A stretch of DNA of 59,970 bases from Nocardioides lianchengensis (lineage in GTDB: Bacteria > Actinomycetota > Actinomycetes > Propionibacteriales > Nocardioidaceae). The translations under genes were made by a program, and so were the position numbers. This document shows, in pieces, positions 10,304 to 18,829 of the stretch (position 1 is the stretch's first letter; every line of letters starts with the position of its first letter). The stretch covers positions 274,261 to 334,230 of the forward strand of contig NZ_FMZM01000007.1 of assembly GCF_900101465.1 (NCBI RefSeq), given 5' to 3'. The notes below the pieces were generated by a model, which had not been told where the DNA came from, did no database searches, and was given only the letters and a program-made list of their open reading frames with translations.

Positions 10304-12234
10304 CCACCCAGAAGCAGGAGTTCAAGGCCACCGAGCGGATCGAGGCGCCCCAGGGCGGCCCCGGCCGGGGTCCGATGGGAGGCGGTCAGGTCGGCCAGAA
10401 GGCGATGACCTTCGGGCCGTCCGCGCGCCGGCTGGTCGCCGGGATGCGGCCCGACCGCTGGGCGGCCTCGCTGGTGGTCGCCCTGGTCGTGGTGTCGGTC
10501 GTGCTGATGTCGATCGGCCCGCGACTGCTCGGGCACGCCACCGACCTGGTCTTCCGCGGGTTCGTCGGCGGCCGGCTGCCCGCGGGCACGCCCGACTCCG
10601 AGCTGCCCGAGGCGGTCCAGGGGCAGGGCGTCGTCCCCGGCGAGGGCGTCGACTTCGACGCCGTCGGTCGCTGGCTGCTGATCGTGCTGGCCGTCTACGT
10701 CGTCGCGTCGCTGCTGTCCTGGCTGGCCGGCTACGTCCTCAACAGCGTCGTCCAGCGCACCGTGCGGCGGATGCGTCAGGACGTCGAGGACAAGATCCAC
10801 CGGCTGCCGCTCGGCTACTTCGACCGCTCGCCCCGCGGCGAGCTGCTCTCGCGCGTCACCAACGACATCGACAACGTCAGCCAGACCCTGCAGCAGACCA
10901 TGAGCCAGCTGCTCCAGTCGGTGCTGACCGTGCTCGCGGTGCTGGCCATGATGCTGTGGATCTCGCCGCTGCTGGCCCTGGTCGCGCTGGTCAGCGTGCC
11001 GGTCTCGCTGCTGGTGACCCGGGCCATCATGAAGCAGTCGCAGGGCCAGTTCGTCGCGCAGTGGCGTCGTACCGGACAGCTCAACGCGCACATCGAGGAG
11101 TCCTTCTCCGGGCACGCGCTGGTGAAGGTGTTCGGCCGCACCCGCGAGGTCGAGGAGGCCTTCGAGCAGCACAACGAGGGCCTGTACGACGTCTCCTTCA
11201 AGGCACAGTTCATCAGCGGCCTGGTGATGCCGGCGATGATGTTCGTCGGCAACCTCAACTACGTCATGGTGGCCGTCGTGGGCGCCCTCCGGGTCTCCAG
11301 CGGCGCGCTGACGCTCGGGGAGGTGCAGGCCTTCGTGCAGTACACGCGGCAGTTCACCCAGCCGCTCACGACGGTGGCGTCGATGACCAACCTGCTGCAG
11401 TCCGGCGTGGCCTCGGCCGAGCGGGTCTTCGAGCTGCTCGACGCCGACGAGGAGCCGGTCGAGTCGGCGGACTCCGGGGTCCCGGCCGCGCGTCGGGGCG
11501 AGGTGGCCTTCGAGCGCGTCTCCTTCTCGTACGACGCCGAGCGCCCGCTCATCACCGACCTCTCGCTGGTGGCCCGGCCCGGCCAGACCGTGGCCATCGT
11601 CGGCCCGACGGGCGCGGGCAAGACGACCCTGGTCAACCTGGTGATGCGCTTCTACGACGTCGACGCCGGCCGGATCACGATCGACGGCGTCGACATCGCC
11701 GCCGTACCCCGGGCGCAGCTGCGGGGCCAGGTCGGGATGGTGCTGCAGGACACCTGGCTGTTCGAGGGCTCGATCCGCGACAACATCGCCTACGGCCGCC
11801 CCGGCGCCACCGAGGAGGAGGTGCTCGAGGCCGCGCGGGCGACGTTCGTGGACCGCTTCGTGCACTCGCTGCCCGACGGCTACGACACGGTCGTCGACGA
11901 GTCGGGGTCGAACCTGTCGGCGGGGGAGCGGCAGCTGGTCACCATCGCCCGGGCCTTCCTCACCGACCCCGCGCTGCTGATCCTCGACGAGGCCACCAGC
12001 TCGGTCGACACCCGCACCGAGCTGCTGCTGCAGCACGCGATGGCCGCGCTGCGCACCGACCGGACGTCGTTCGTCATCGCCCACCGGCTCTCCACCATCC
12101 GCGACGCCGACCTGATCCTGGTGATGGAGGACGGCGCCATCGTCGAGCAGGGCACGCACGTCGACCTGCTCGCTGCCGACGGGGCCTACGCCCGGCTGCA
12201 CGCGTCGCAGTTCGCCGCGGCGGAGGCGGGGTAG
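10300..12234 (+). CDS. ABC exporter half-transporter, consensus-site subunit
   Basis: A 644-residue partner of the preceding gene, translated from an ATG overlapping its stop. It has a long hydrophilic N-terminus (about 45 residues) and a ~35-residue insertion after the first helix, then membrane helices and an ATPase domain. Walker A is GPTGAGKTT (435-443); Walker B LLILDEATSSVD keeps the catalytic glutamate. Its signature is LSAGERQ rather than LSGGQ. Paired with the degenerate subunit this gives one active and one inactive ATP site, the classical heterodimer arrangement. Confidence 0.93.
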   Translation: MTTQKQEFKATERIEAPQGGPGRGPMGGGQVGQKAMTFGPSARRLVAGMRPDRWAASLVVALVVVSVVLMSIGPRLLGHATDLVFRGFVGGRLPAGTPDSELPEAVQGQGVVPGEGVDFDAVGRWLLIVLAVYVVASLLSWLAGYVLNSVVQRTVRRMRQDVEDKIHRLPLGYFDRSPRGELLSRVTNDIDNVSQTLQQTMSQLLQSVLTVLAVLAMMLWISPLLALVALVSVPVSLLVTRAIMKQSQGQFVAQWRRTGQLNAHIEESFSGHALVKVFGRTREVEEAFEQHNEGLYDVSFKAQFISGLVMPAMMFVGNLNYVMVAVVGALRVSSGALTLGEVQAFVQYTRQFTQPLTTVASMTNLLQSGVASAERVFELLDADEEPVESADSGVPAARRGEVAFERVSFSYDAERPLITDLSLVARPGQTVAIVGPTGAGKTTLVNLVMRFYDVDAGRITIDGVDIAAVPRAQLRGQVGMVLQDTWLFEGSIRDNIAYGRPGATEEEVLEAARATFVDRFVHSLPDGYDTVVDESGSNLSAGERQLVTIARAFLTDPALLILDEATSSVDTRTELLLQHAMAALRTDRTSFVIAHRLSTIRDADLILVMEDGAIVEQGTHVDLLAADGAYARLHASQFAAAEAG

Positions 12235-12275
12235 GGCCCAGCTGTCCCGCGGGGCCGACCCCGCCGAAAAAGGCC

Positions 12276-12304
12276 TTGAGCGGCCTGAGCGGTCGACCTA
12301 GCCT
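12276..12304 (+). promoter_or_regulatory. Sigma-70-type promoter of the small-ORF transcript
   Basis: TTGAGC at 12276-12281 and TAGCCT at 12299-12304 are separated by exactly 17 bp, an excellent housekeeping promoter for this organism. The start point should fall near 12311, just before the extended Shine-Dalgarno. It drives no annotated plus-strand gene: the next gene is on the other strand. Confidence 0.65.
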
Positions 12305-12336
12305 TTTCGTACACGGGAAAGGAGGTGGTCCGAAGA

Positions 12337-12375
12337 ATGAGTTCTTTTAGGACGCGTGAGGTGGCTGCCCGCTAG
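12337..12375 (+). CDS. 12-residue small ORF with an extended Shine-Dalgarno
   Basis: The ORF encodes MSSFRTREVAAR and stops at TAG. It is preceded at 12317-12330 by GAAAGGAGGTGGTC, which can pair with almost the entire 3' tail of 16S rRNA (one mismatch or G-U in about 13), 6 nt before the ATG. Such complementarity is far stronger than at any other start in the window. The promoter ends only ~13 nt upstream. The peptide may be a product itself or its translation may control the structured RNA downstream. No family is recognised; I believe similar short ORFs occur in other actinobacteria but cannot verify it here. Confidence 0.5.
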   Translation: MSSFRTREVAAR

Positions 12376-12381
12376 CAGCCC

Positions 12382-12513
12382 CAGCAGGACGACGGGGCGG
12401 AAGCGCCCCTGACGCTGCTGGCGAATACCAAGCAGCTACCCGACCCGCAGGCGAACCGGGACCACGTCCCCCGGTGCGGTCCGGACCCCGGTCCGGCACC
12501 ACGCCTGCGGGTC
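12382..12513 (+). ncRNA. Structured RNA region after the small ORF
   Basis: Two stem-loop domains follow the small ORF. The first has outer arms CAGCAG (12382-12387) and CTGCTG (12415-12420) around GGGGCG-GAAG-CGCCCC (12394-12409). The second is a perfect 12-bp stem, 12442-12453 with 12502-12513, enclosing an inner 7-bp hairpin at 12481-12496. The second could also be a bidirectional terminator, because the minus-strand methyltransferase gene ends at 12517. No uridine tract follows. Total transcript length would be about 200 nt. Confidence 0.45.
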
Positions 12514-12516
12514 GCT

Positions 12517-13281
12517 TCATGTCCGCACCGACCGCGCCAGGTGCAGCACGAGGTCGGCGTCGAGAGTCACCTCCGCCGGCAGCACCGCGCGGATCCGTTC
12601 GAGGACCGTCGCCAGGTCCGCCGCCGGGAGCTGTCGGTAGGCGGAGATCGTCGTGAGGTGGCCGACGTAGTCGTCGGCCGAGAGGGTCAGCCGGCGCACG
12701 ATCCGCAGCTGGCGGACGTCGGTGAACAGCGGCGAGGCGACCAGCTCGGTGCCCGGCCACTGCAGGGCGCTGTCCGGGGGCGTGCCGTCGGGGGCGGCGA
12801 TCCCGTCGTCGGGGAGCAGCGTCCCGCGGGTCGCGCGGACGACCGCGTCGACGTCGGGGTCGGCGAGCTCGACCGGGCCGCCGCAGGACGCGAGCACGCC
12901 GCCGGGGGCGAGCAGCGCCGCGACGCGGGGCCAGCGGCCGGTGGGTCGGGTCCAGTGCAGGGCGGCCGCGGCCAGGACCAGGTCGTGGGTGCGGTCGATC
13001 GGCAGCTCCTCGAAGGAGGCGTGCACGGTCGTGACGGTGCCCGGGACGTGCCGGCGCAGCTCGGCGAGCATCGCGGCGTCCGGGTCGGTGGCGGTCACCG
13101 CGACGCCGCGGGCCGCGAGGACGCGGGTGGCCTTCCCGGTGCCGGCCCCGATCTCGAGCGCGGTACGGACGGGGCGGGCGGCGTACGCCTCGATCTCGTC
13201 GACGAGGCGGTCGGGGTAGCCCGGCCGGAAGCGCTCGTAGGCCGCCGCCACCGCCCCGAAGCTCAGCGCGCGCTCGCCCAC
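12517..13281 (-). CDS. Class I SAM-dependent methyltransferase
   Basis: A 254-residue methyltransferase with SAM motif I LEIGAGTGKATRVLAARG, motif II acidic ATDPDAAML, and HDLVLAAAALHWT before the post-II strand. The opening FGAVAAAYERFRPGYPDRLVDEI is typical of small-molecule methyltransferases of the UbiE/BioC-like superfamily. I start at the GTG at 13281 (VGERALSFG); a longer reading adds an arginine-rich stretch that overlaps the upstream gene. It lies 10 bp downstream of the flhA-linked membrane protein, so it may be transcribed with the flagellar operon, but nothing ties it to motility. The substrate is unknown. Confidence 0.8.
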   Translation of the reverse strand: MGERALSFGAVAAAYERFRPGYPDRLVDEIEAYAARPVRTALEIGAGTGKATRVLAARGVAVTATDPDAAMLAELRRHVPGTVTTVHASFEELPIDRTHDLVLAAAALHWTRPTGRWPRVAALLAPGGVLASCGGPVELADPDVDAVVRATRGTLLPDDGIAAPDGTPPDSALQWPGTELVASPLFTDVRQLRIVRRLTLSADDYVGHLTTISAYRQLPAADLATVLERIRAVLPAEVTLDADLVLHLARSVRT

Positions 13282-13291
13282 GACGTGGAGG

Positions 13292-13561
13292 CTACGCCGC
13301 CTGCGGCGCCTCTCCCGGTACGGCGTCACCGATCGCGGTGACGTCGGCGTCGCCCTCCTCGTCGGTCGCGACGACCGGCTTGGGCGGCTCGCCGACCATC
13401 ATCGCGACGGCGGAGATCGCGACCCAGGCGAGCACCAGGGCGACGGCGAACCGGCCGCCGGCCTCCTCGAGCGGCACGGTCCGGGTGACCAGACCCTGGT
13501 AGAGCGCGGGCGACGACGCGAGCACGGCGCCGAGCAGGACCGGAGCGGACAGCATCCTCAT
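13292..13561 (-). CDS. Small membrane protein coupled to flhA
   Basis: An 89-residue protein whose ATG overlaps the flhA stop by 4 bp. It has an N-terminal hydrophobic stretch (SAPVLLGAVLASSPALYQGL) and a second one (FAVALVLAWVAISAVAMMVG, residues 38-57), then an acidic tail. The layout suggests two membrane passes with the acidic tail on one side. I recognise no family. Translational coupling to the export-gate gene and placement at the end of the flagellar operon suggest a link with the flagellar secretion apparatus, but this is inference. Confidence 0.6.
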   Translation of the reverse strand: MRMLSAPVLLGAVLASSPALYQGLVTRTVPLEEAGGRFAVALVLAWVAISAVAMMVGEPPKPVVATDEEGDADVTAIGDAVPGEAPQAA

Positions 13562-15624
13562 GCGGTGGCCTCCATCAACTGGTTATGGGCGGCGTCGGTG
13601 GACACGACGCCGGCGGAGCGGACCTGGGCGGTCCCGGTGAGCTCGGTGTAGGCGAGCACGGGCAGGCGGTCGACGGCCGTGTGCACGAGCCGTCGTACGG
13701 CGGTGCGCAGCTGGGGCGCGCACACCAGCACCGGCCGGATGCCGCGGTTCTCCGCGTCGACCATCAGCTGGGCGACGCTGCCGACCGCGGCCTGGGCGGT
13801 CAGCGGGTCGAGGACGATCATCGAGCCCTGGTCCGAGGGGCGCAGCGACTCGAGCATCCGCTGCTCGAACTGCGGCTCGAAGCTGATCACGTGCACGGTG
13901 CCGTCGGTGACGTGCGGGGCCACGATGGCCGGGCCGAGGGCGCCGCGGGCGGCCTCGACGAGCGAGTCGAGGTCCTTGGTGGCCTGGGCCCGCAGCGAGA
14001 GGGACTCGAAGATCCGGACCAGGTCGCGGATCGAGACGCCCTCGTCGAGAAGGGTCTGCAGGACCCGCTGCACCTCGCCCAGGCTGAGCATCGCCGGGGT
14101 GAGCTCCTCGACCACGTTGGGGTGGCTGCGCTTGACGACCTCGGTGAGCATCTTGACGTCCTCGCGGCCGAGCAGCCGGCCGGCGTGCGTCGAGACGACC
14201 TCGGCGAGGTGGGTGGTGATGACGGCCGCGCGGTCCACGACGGTGGCGCCGCTGAGCTCGGCCTGGCTGCGCAGCTCGCTGGGGATCCACTTGGCCTCGA
14301 GGCCGAAGACCGGCTCCCGGGTCGGCTCGCCGGGCAGCGAGCCGAGCATGTCCCCGATCGCCAGGACGCAGCCGTGCGGTGCCTCGCCACGGGCGACCTC
14401 GACGTCGAAGAGCTTGATGGCGTAGGTCCGGGCGGGCAGCTCGAGGTTGTCGCGGGTGCGCACCGGGGGGACGACGACGCCGATCTCGGCGGCGACCTTC
14501 CGGCGCAGTGCCTTGACCCGCTCCAGCAGGTCGCCGCCGCTGGTGGTGTCGACCAGGTCGATCAGGTCCGCGGAGAGCTCGAGGCCGAGCGGGTCGACCT
14601 GGATCTCGGCGGCCAGGCCCTCGGGCGAGTCGTCGGTGCGGGAGGTGACCTCGGCGACCGCGGCCTCGGCGGCGGACTTCGTCGGCTTCTCGGACTCGGC
14701 CCGTGTCGAGATCAGCAGCAGCACACCGCCGGTGAGGAGGAAGGGGATCTTGGGCAGGCCCGGGATCAGGCAGATCGTCATCGCGGCGAAGCCGGCCACC
14801 TGGAGGGGCAGCTTGCGGGCGGTCATCTGCCGGATGATGTCGGAGCCCATGTCGCCCTCGCCCGCGCTGCGGGTGACGATGAGGCCGGTGGCGACCGACA
14901 TCAGCAGGGCCGGGATCTGCGAGACCAGGCCGTCGCCGACGGAGAGCAGGCTGTAGGTCGAGATCGCGTCGGCGGGGGACAGGCCCATCTGGGTCATGCC
15001 GATCGCGAAGCCGCCGAGCAGGTTGACCACCGTGATGATGATGGCCGCGATCGCGTCGCCCTTGACGAACTTGGACGCACCGTCCATCGCGCCGTAGAAG
15101 TCGGCCTCGGCGTGCACCTCGGCGCGCCGGCGGCGGGCCTCGTCCTCGTCGATCAGGCCGGAGTTCAGGTCGGCGTCGATGGCCATCTGCTTGCCGGGCA
15201 TCGCGTCGAGGGTGAAGCGGGCGCCGACCTCGGCGACCCGCTCGGCGCCCTTGGTGATCACCATGAACTGGATGACCAGCAGGATCGCGAAGATGATCAG
15301 GCCGACGATGAGCGAGCCGCCGACCACGAAGTGGCCGAAGGTCTCGATCACCTTGCCGGCGTAGCCGTCGACCAGCACCAGCCGGGTGGCGCTCACGTTG
15401 AGCGCCAGGCGGAACAGGGTCATCACCAGCAGCACCGCGGGGAAGGACGCGAAGTCCAACGGCCGGACCACGAACATGGCGGTCAACAGCACCAGCAGGC
15501 CGCCGGTGATGTTGGCGGCGATCAGCAGGTCGAGCAGGACGGCCGGCAGCGGGACGACCAGCATCACCACGATCATGACGATGCCGACGGGTACGCCGAG
15601 CTGTGTGAGTCGCTTGAGGCCCAT
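13558..15624 (-). CDS. flhA: Flagellar type III export protein FlhA
   Basis: A 688-residue export-gate protein of normal length. The first ~320 residues hold eight membrane helices with the conserved DLLIAANITGGLLVLLTAMFV, FRLALNVSATRL and the FHIPEP-like cytoplasmic loop GAERVAEVGARFTLDAMPGKQMAIDADL. The C-terminal cytoplasmic domain binds chaperone-substrate complexes in the family. It converts proton-motive force into export of rod, hook and filament subunits. It lies 78 bp downstream of flhB, a gap large enough for a ribosome binding site; a weak FliA-type promoter candidate precedes it. Confidence 0.97.
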   Translation of the reverse strand: MGLKRLTQLGVPVGIVMIVVMLVVPLPAVLLDLLIAANITGGLLVLLTAMFVVRPLDFASFPAVLLVMTLFRLALNVSATRLVLVDGYAGKVIETFGHFVVGGSLIVGLIIFAILLVIQFMVITKGAERVAEVGARFTLDAMPGKQMAIDADLNSGLIDEDEARRRRAEVHAEADFYGAMDGASKFVKGDAIAAIIITVVNLLGGFAIGMTQMGLSPADAISTYSLLSVGDGLVSQIPALLMSVATGLIVTRSAGEGDMGSDIIRQMTARKLPLQVAGFAAMTICLIPGLPKIPFLLTGGVLLLISTRAESEKPTKSAAEAAVAEVTSRTDDSPEGLAAEIQVDPLGLELSADLIDLVDTTSGGDLLERVKALRRKVAAEIGVVVPPVRTRDNLELPARTYAIKLFDVEVARGEAPHGCVLAIGDMLGSLPGEPTREPVFGLEAKWIPSELRSQAELSGATVVDRAAVITTHLAEVVSTHAGRLLGREDVKMLTEVVKRSHPNVVEELTPAMLSLGEVQRVLQTLLDEGVSIRDLVRIFESLSLRAQATKDLDSLVEAARGALGPAIVAPHVTDGTVHVISFEPQFEQRMLESLRPSDQGSMIVLDPLTAQAAVGSVAQLMVDAENRGIRPVLVCAPQLRTAVRRLVHTAVDRLPVLAYTELTGTAQVRSAGVVSTDAAHNQLMEATA

Positions 15625-15702
15625 GGGGCGCGTCGTCTCCTGCGTTCGGATGCGGTCGCCGTCCCTGGCCCACGTGGTGACGCCGTCCTGGCGTCAGACG
15701 CC

Positions 15703-16863
15703 CTATCGGCCGCTGAGGGCCGGTGCTGAGGAGATCGCGGGAGTCGGCGTACGACGCTTGCGGTGGCCGGCCGGCGCGACCTGGGGAACCTCGACGCGGC
15801 GCGGGCTGTCGTGGCGGCCACCGGGGCGGCCGGAGTTGCGGCGGCCGATGACGAAGGCCAGCACCTGGGCGACCGCGGCGAACAGCTCGGCCGGGATCTG
15901 CTGGCCGACCTCGGTGGAGGAGTAGAGGGCACGGGCCAGTGGCACGTCCTGGACCAGCGGCACCCCGGCACCGGTAGCGGTCTCGCGGATCTTCGCGGCG
16001 ATCGCGCCGGCGCCGCGGGCGACCACGATCGGGGCGTTCTTGTCCGGTTGGTAGCGCAGCGCCACGGCGACGTGGGTCGGGTTGACCAGCACCACGTCGG
16101 ACTGCGGGACGTCGGCCATCATCCGGTTGCGCGCGGCGGCGAGCTGGCGGCCGCGGATGGCGCTCTTGATCAGCGGGTCGCCCTCGCTCTGCTTGTGCTC
16201 CTGCTTGATGTCGTGCTTGCTCATCCGGGTCTGCTTCCCGGTACGACGGCGCATGACGGCGTAGTCGACGGCGGCCATGACCACCCCCGCCACGGCGACG
16301 CTGCGCAGCAGCGAGACGGCGTGGTCCCCGGCGGCCTCGAACACCGTGCCGAAGGGCACCATGCCGCCGAGCAGCGGCATCATGCTGCGGACCGAGCCGT
16401 AGACCATCACGGCCACGATCGAGCACTTGACCAGCATCTTGATGCCCTCCCAGAGGGCGTGCGGGCCGAAGACGCGCTTGGCGCCCGAGAGCAGGTTGAG
16501 GTTCTTGGCCGAGGGCTTGGCCGCCTTGGTGGCGACGTAGAAGCCGCCCTGGGCGATGGTGCCGGCCACGCTGACCAGCAGCATCCCGACCGACAGGGCC
16601 ATCACGGCGACGAAGACGTGCTTGCCGCCCTCGGCGAGCAGCCGCATCGCGTGCGGGATCGTGGGGTCCTCGAGGGTGCGCAGGCTGTGGGCGAGCAGCT
16701 CCTGCAGCGCCGTCAGCTCCCAGCCGACCAGCGTCGGGACGGCCAGGGAGGCGAGCAGCAGCGCCGACCAGGCACCCAGCTCCTGGGTCCGGGCGACCTG
16801 CCCCTCCTTGCGCGCCTCCTTCAGGCGCTTGGGAGTGGGCTTCTCGGTCTTCTCGTCGCTCAT
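15703..16863 (-). CDS. flhB: Flagellar export switch protein FlhB
   Basis: A 386-residue FlhB. The start EKTEKPTPKRLKEARKEGQVARTQEL is the family hallmark, followed by four membrane helices and a cytoplasmic domain with the autocleavage motif NPTH at residues 261-264 (cleaved between N and P). Cleavage changes export specificity from rod/hook to filament proteins. The C-terminal tail after about residue 345 is rich in Arg/Pro and longer than usual. It follows fliR by 6 bp. Confidence 0.96.
   Translation of the reverse strand: MSDEKTEKPTPKRLKEARKEGQVARTQELGAWSALLLASLAVPTLVGWELTALQELLAHSLRTLEDPTIPHAMRLLAEGGKHVFVAVMALSVGMLLVSVAGTIAQGGFYVATKAAKPSAKNLNLLSGAKRVFGPHALWEGIKMLVKCSIVAVMVYGSVRSMMPLLGGMVPFGTVFEAAGDHAVSLLRSVAVAGVVMAAVDYAVMRRRTGKQTRMSKHDIKQEHKQSEGDPLIKSAIRGRQLAAARNRMMADVPQSDVVLVNPTHVAVALRYQPDKNAPIVVARGAGAIAAKIRETATGAGVPLVQDVPLARALYSSTEVGQQIPAELFAAVAQVLAFVIGRRNSGRPGGRHDSPRRVEVPQVAPAGHRKRRTPTPAISSAPALSGR
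15706..15730 (-). promoter_or_regulatory. Weak FliA-type promoter candidate before flhA
   Basis: On the minus strand CTCA (15730-15727), a 16-bp gap, then GCCGAT ending near 15705. The spacing equals the other FliA-type sites, but the -35 reads CTCAGC rather than CTCAGG, and it lies at the 3' end of flhB. A chance match is possible. Confidence 0.3.
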
Positions 16864-16869
16864 GGCCTG

Positions 16870-17637
16870 CTATCCCGTTCCGGCGAGGGCCGCCATGGCC
16901 TCGAGAGCCAGGTCGACGAGGTGGTCGGTGACGCCCGGGAGCACCGGGAAGGAGAGCCCGACGAGCAGCAGGGTCAGCCCGATCTTGGCCGGGAACATGA
17001 CGTTCAGGGCGTTGAGGGCGGGCGCGACCTTGGTCATCAGGGCCAGGCCCAGGTCGGCGATGAAGAGCACCGCGATCATCGGCATCGCGATCTGCACCGC
17101 GGTCACGAAGAACACCTCGAAGGCCTTCGTGAACAGCGCGGCGCCGCCGTCGAGGTCGGGGGAGGTGCCGATCGGGAGCAGCCGGAAGGTGGTGAGCAGG
17201 CCACCGATGACCACCAGGTGGCCGCCGCTGGCGAAGAGCATCATCGTGGCGAGCATCTGGTGGAACTTGCCGAAGATGGTCGAGCTGTTCATCGACAGCG
17301 GGTCGAAGCCCTGGGCGAGGGCGAAGCCGCCGAAGACGTCGATCATGCTGCCCGCCGCCGCGATCGCCGTGAACAGCAGCATGGTCAGGAAGCCCATGGC
17401 CAGCCCGATCAGCACCTGGGTCAGCGCGGTCACGATCAGCGGGAAGGTCTCGACCGGGATCTCGGTCTGCGCCATCGCCGGGGCGACGGTGAGGGCCAGC
17501 CCGAGGCTGAGCACCACCTTGGCGCCGGCCGGGATGCCACGTGAGGCGAAGGGCGGCACCACGGCCACCCACGCGATGATGCGCAGCGACGCGAGAAGGA
17601 ACGCGATCGCGGGCTCACCGGCCACCGAGACGGTCAT
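16870..17637 (-). CDS. fliR: Flagellar export protein FliR
   Basis: A 255-residue integral membrane protein with six to seven hydrophobic helices; LRIIAWVAVVPPFASRGIPAGAKVVLSLGLALTV at the N-terminus and the GLAMGFLTMLLFTAIAAAGSMIDVFGGFALAQGFDP block are typical. FliR, with FliP and FliQ, forms the helical export gate in the centre of the MS ring. It is followed by flhB and preceded by fliQ, the usual gene order. Confidence 0.95.
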   Translation of the reverse strand: MTVSVAGEPAIAFLLASLRIIAWVAVVPPFASRGIPAGAKVVLSLGLALTVAPAMAQTEIPVETFPLIVTALTQVLIGLAMGFLTMLLFTAIAAAGSMIDVFGGFALAQGFDPLSMNSSTIFGKFHQMLATMMLFASGGHLVVIGGLLTTFRLLPIGTSPDLDGGAALFTKAFEVFFVTAVQIAMPMIAVLFIADLGLALMTKVAPALNALNVMFPAKIGLTLLLVGLSFPVLPGVTDHLVDLALEAMAALAGTG

Positions 17638-17662
17638 GGGATCAGGTCTCCGGGTTCCCGGG

Positions 17663-17932
17663 TCAGCCGAGGAGCGAGGGGATGCGCTCGAAGAGCTGCT
17701 CGGTGAAGGTCATCAGGGTGTGCAGCATCCAGTTGCCGCTGAGCACGATGGCGCCGCCGACGGCGACCACCTTCGGGACGAAGGCGAGGGTGAACTCCTG
17801 GATCTGGGTCATCGACTGGAACAGCGAGACCAGGAAGCCGACCGCGAGGGCGGTGACCAGGATCGGGGCGGACAGCTTCAGCGCGACCATCATGGTCTGC
17901 ATGGCGATGTCGATGATGTCGGTGTCGGACAT
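17663..17932 (-). CDS. fliQ: Flagellar export protein FliQ
   Basis: An 89-residue protein with two membrane helices, beginning MSDTDIIDIAMQTMMVALKLSAPILVTALAVGFLVSLFQSMTQIQEFTLAFVPK, a clear FliQ pattern including the Q-S-x-T-Q-I-Q-E turn. It is a component of the FliPQR export gate. Length is normal for the family. It sits 9 bp downstream of fliP. Confidence 0.96.
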   Translation of the reverse strand: MSDTDIIDIAMQTMMVALKLSAPILVTALAVGFLVSLFQSMTQIQEFTLAFVPKVVAVGGAIVLSGNWMLHTLMTFTEQLFERIPSLLG

Positions 17933-17941
17933 GACGGATCC

Positions 17942-18829
17942 CTACTGGTAGCTGGCGACCAGGGACGTGATCACCAGTCCCCACCCGTTGACGAGGACGA
18001 AGAGCAGCAGCTTGAAGGGCAGGGAGACCATCACCGGCGGCATCATCATCATGCCGAGCGCCATCAGCGCCCCGCTCACGACCAGGTCGATGACCAGGAA
18101 GGGGATGAAGATGATGAAGCCGATGATGAAGGCCTGCTTCAGCTCGCTGAGGATGAAGGCCGGGACGAGCATCGTCATCGGGGTGTCGGCGCGCTCGGCC
18201 GGCAGGTCGCGCTCGGCGACGTTGGCGAGCAGTTCGATCTCCTCGTCGCCCGCCTGCTTCAGCATGAAGGTGCGCAGCGGCTCGATGCCGGAGTCCCAGG
18301 CCTGGGCGCTGGTCAGCTCGCCGTCCAGGTAGGGCTGCACGCCGACGTCGTTCATCTCGGAGAGCACCGGCGCCATGATGAACAGGCTCAGGAAGAGCGC
18401 CAGACCGGCGAGGACCTGGTTGTTCGGCGTCTGCTGGAGCCCGAGCGCGTTGCGGGTCAGGCCCAGCACCACCAGGATCTTGGTGAAGCAGGTGCAGGTC
18501 AGCAGCAGGGCCGGGGCCAGCGAGAGCAGGGTGAGGGTCAGCAGCAGGGTGATCGACGAGCTGGGCTTGTCGGTCAGCCCGTCCAGCTCGACGATGACCG
18601 AGTCGCCACCGGCGCTGTCCGGTCCGTCCGGACCGGCGGGTCCCTCCGGACCCTCCTCGACGGTGGCCAGGATCGCGCCGGCCGGCGCCGCGGCGACCGG
18701 CTGCACGACGGACTGAGCCACGGGCTGCGCGGCGGCCGCGGGCTGCGCGAGCACCCCGAGGCCCCCGATCACGAGCATGCCGAGGAGAGCGCCCAGGACG
18801 AGTCCGAGGCGCTGGAGCAGGCGGGTCAC
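17942..18829 (-). CDS. fliP: Flagellar export protein FliP
   Basis: A 295-residue FliP, started at the GTG at 18829 that overlaps the fliO stop (GTGA). The first ~30 residues form a signal peptide, followed by an unusually long Ala/Pro/Gly-rich linker (to about residue 80, with GPEGPAGPDGPDSAGG). The conserved core has SLAPALLLTCTCFTKILVVLGLTRNALGLQQTPNNQVLAGLALFLSLFIM and ADTPMTMLVPAFILSELKQAF. FliP forms most of the export-gate ring. The collagen-like linker is not part of the typical FliP. Confidence 0.95.
   Translation of the reverse strand: MTRLLQRLGLVLGALLGMLVIGGLGVLAQPAAAAQPVAQSVVQPVAAAPAGAILATVEEGPEGPAGPDGPDSAGGDSVIVELDGLTDKPSSSITLLLTLTLLSLAPALLLTCTCFTKILVVLGLTRNALGLQQTPNNQVLAGLALFLSLFIMAPVLSEMNDVGVQPYLDGELTSAQAWDSGIEPLRTFMLKQAGDEEIELLANVAERDLPAERADTPMTMLVPAFILSELKQAFIIGFIIFIPFLVIDLVVSGALMALGMMMMPPVMVSLPFKLLLFVLVNGWGLVITSLVASYQ

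Noticed and set aside
12382..12513. Riboswitch or 6C-type RNA
   Set aside because: No match I can justify with known riboswitch cores; the C-rich loop is too weak to call 6C RNA.
13585..15729. Long open frame (714 codons) on the plus strand opposite flhA
   Set aside because: Antisense of a clear flhA; composition is D/H/Q/G-rich, as expected from the complementary strand of a GC-rich gene.
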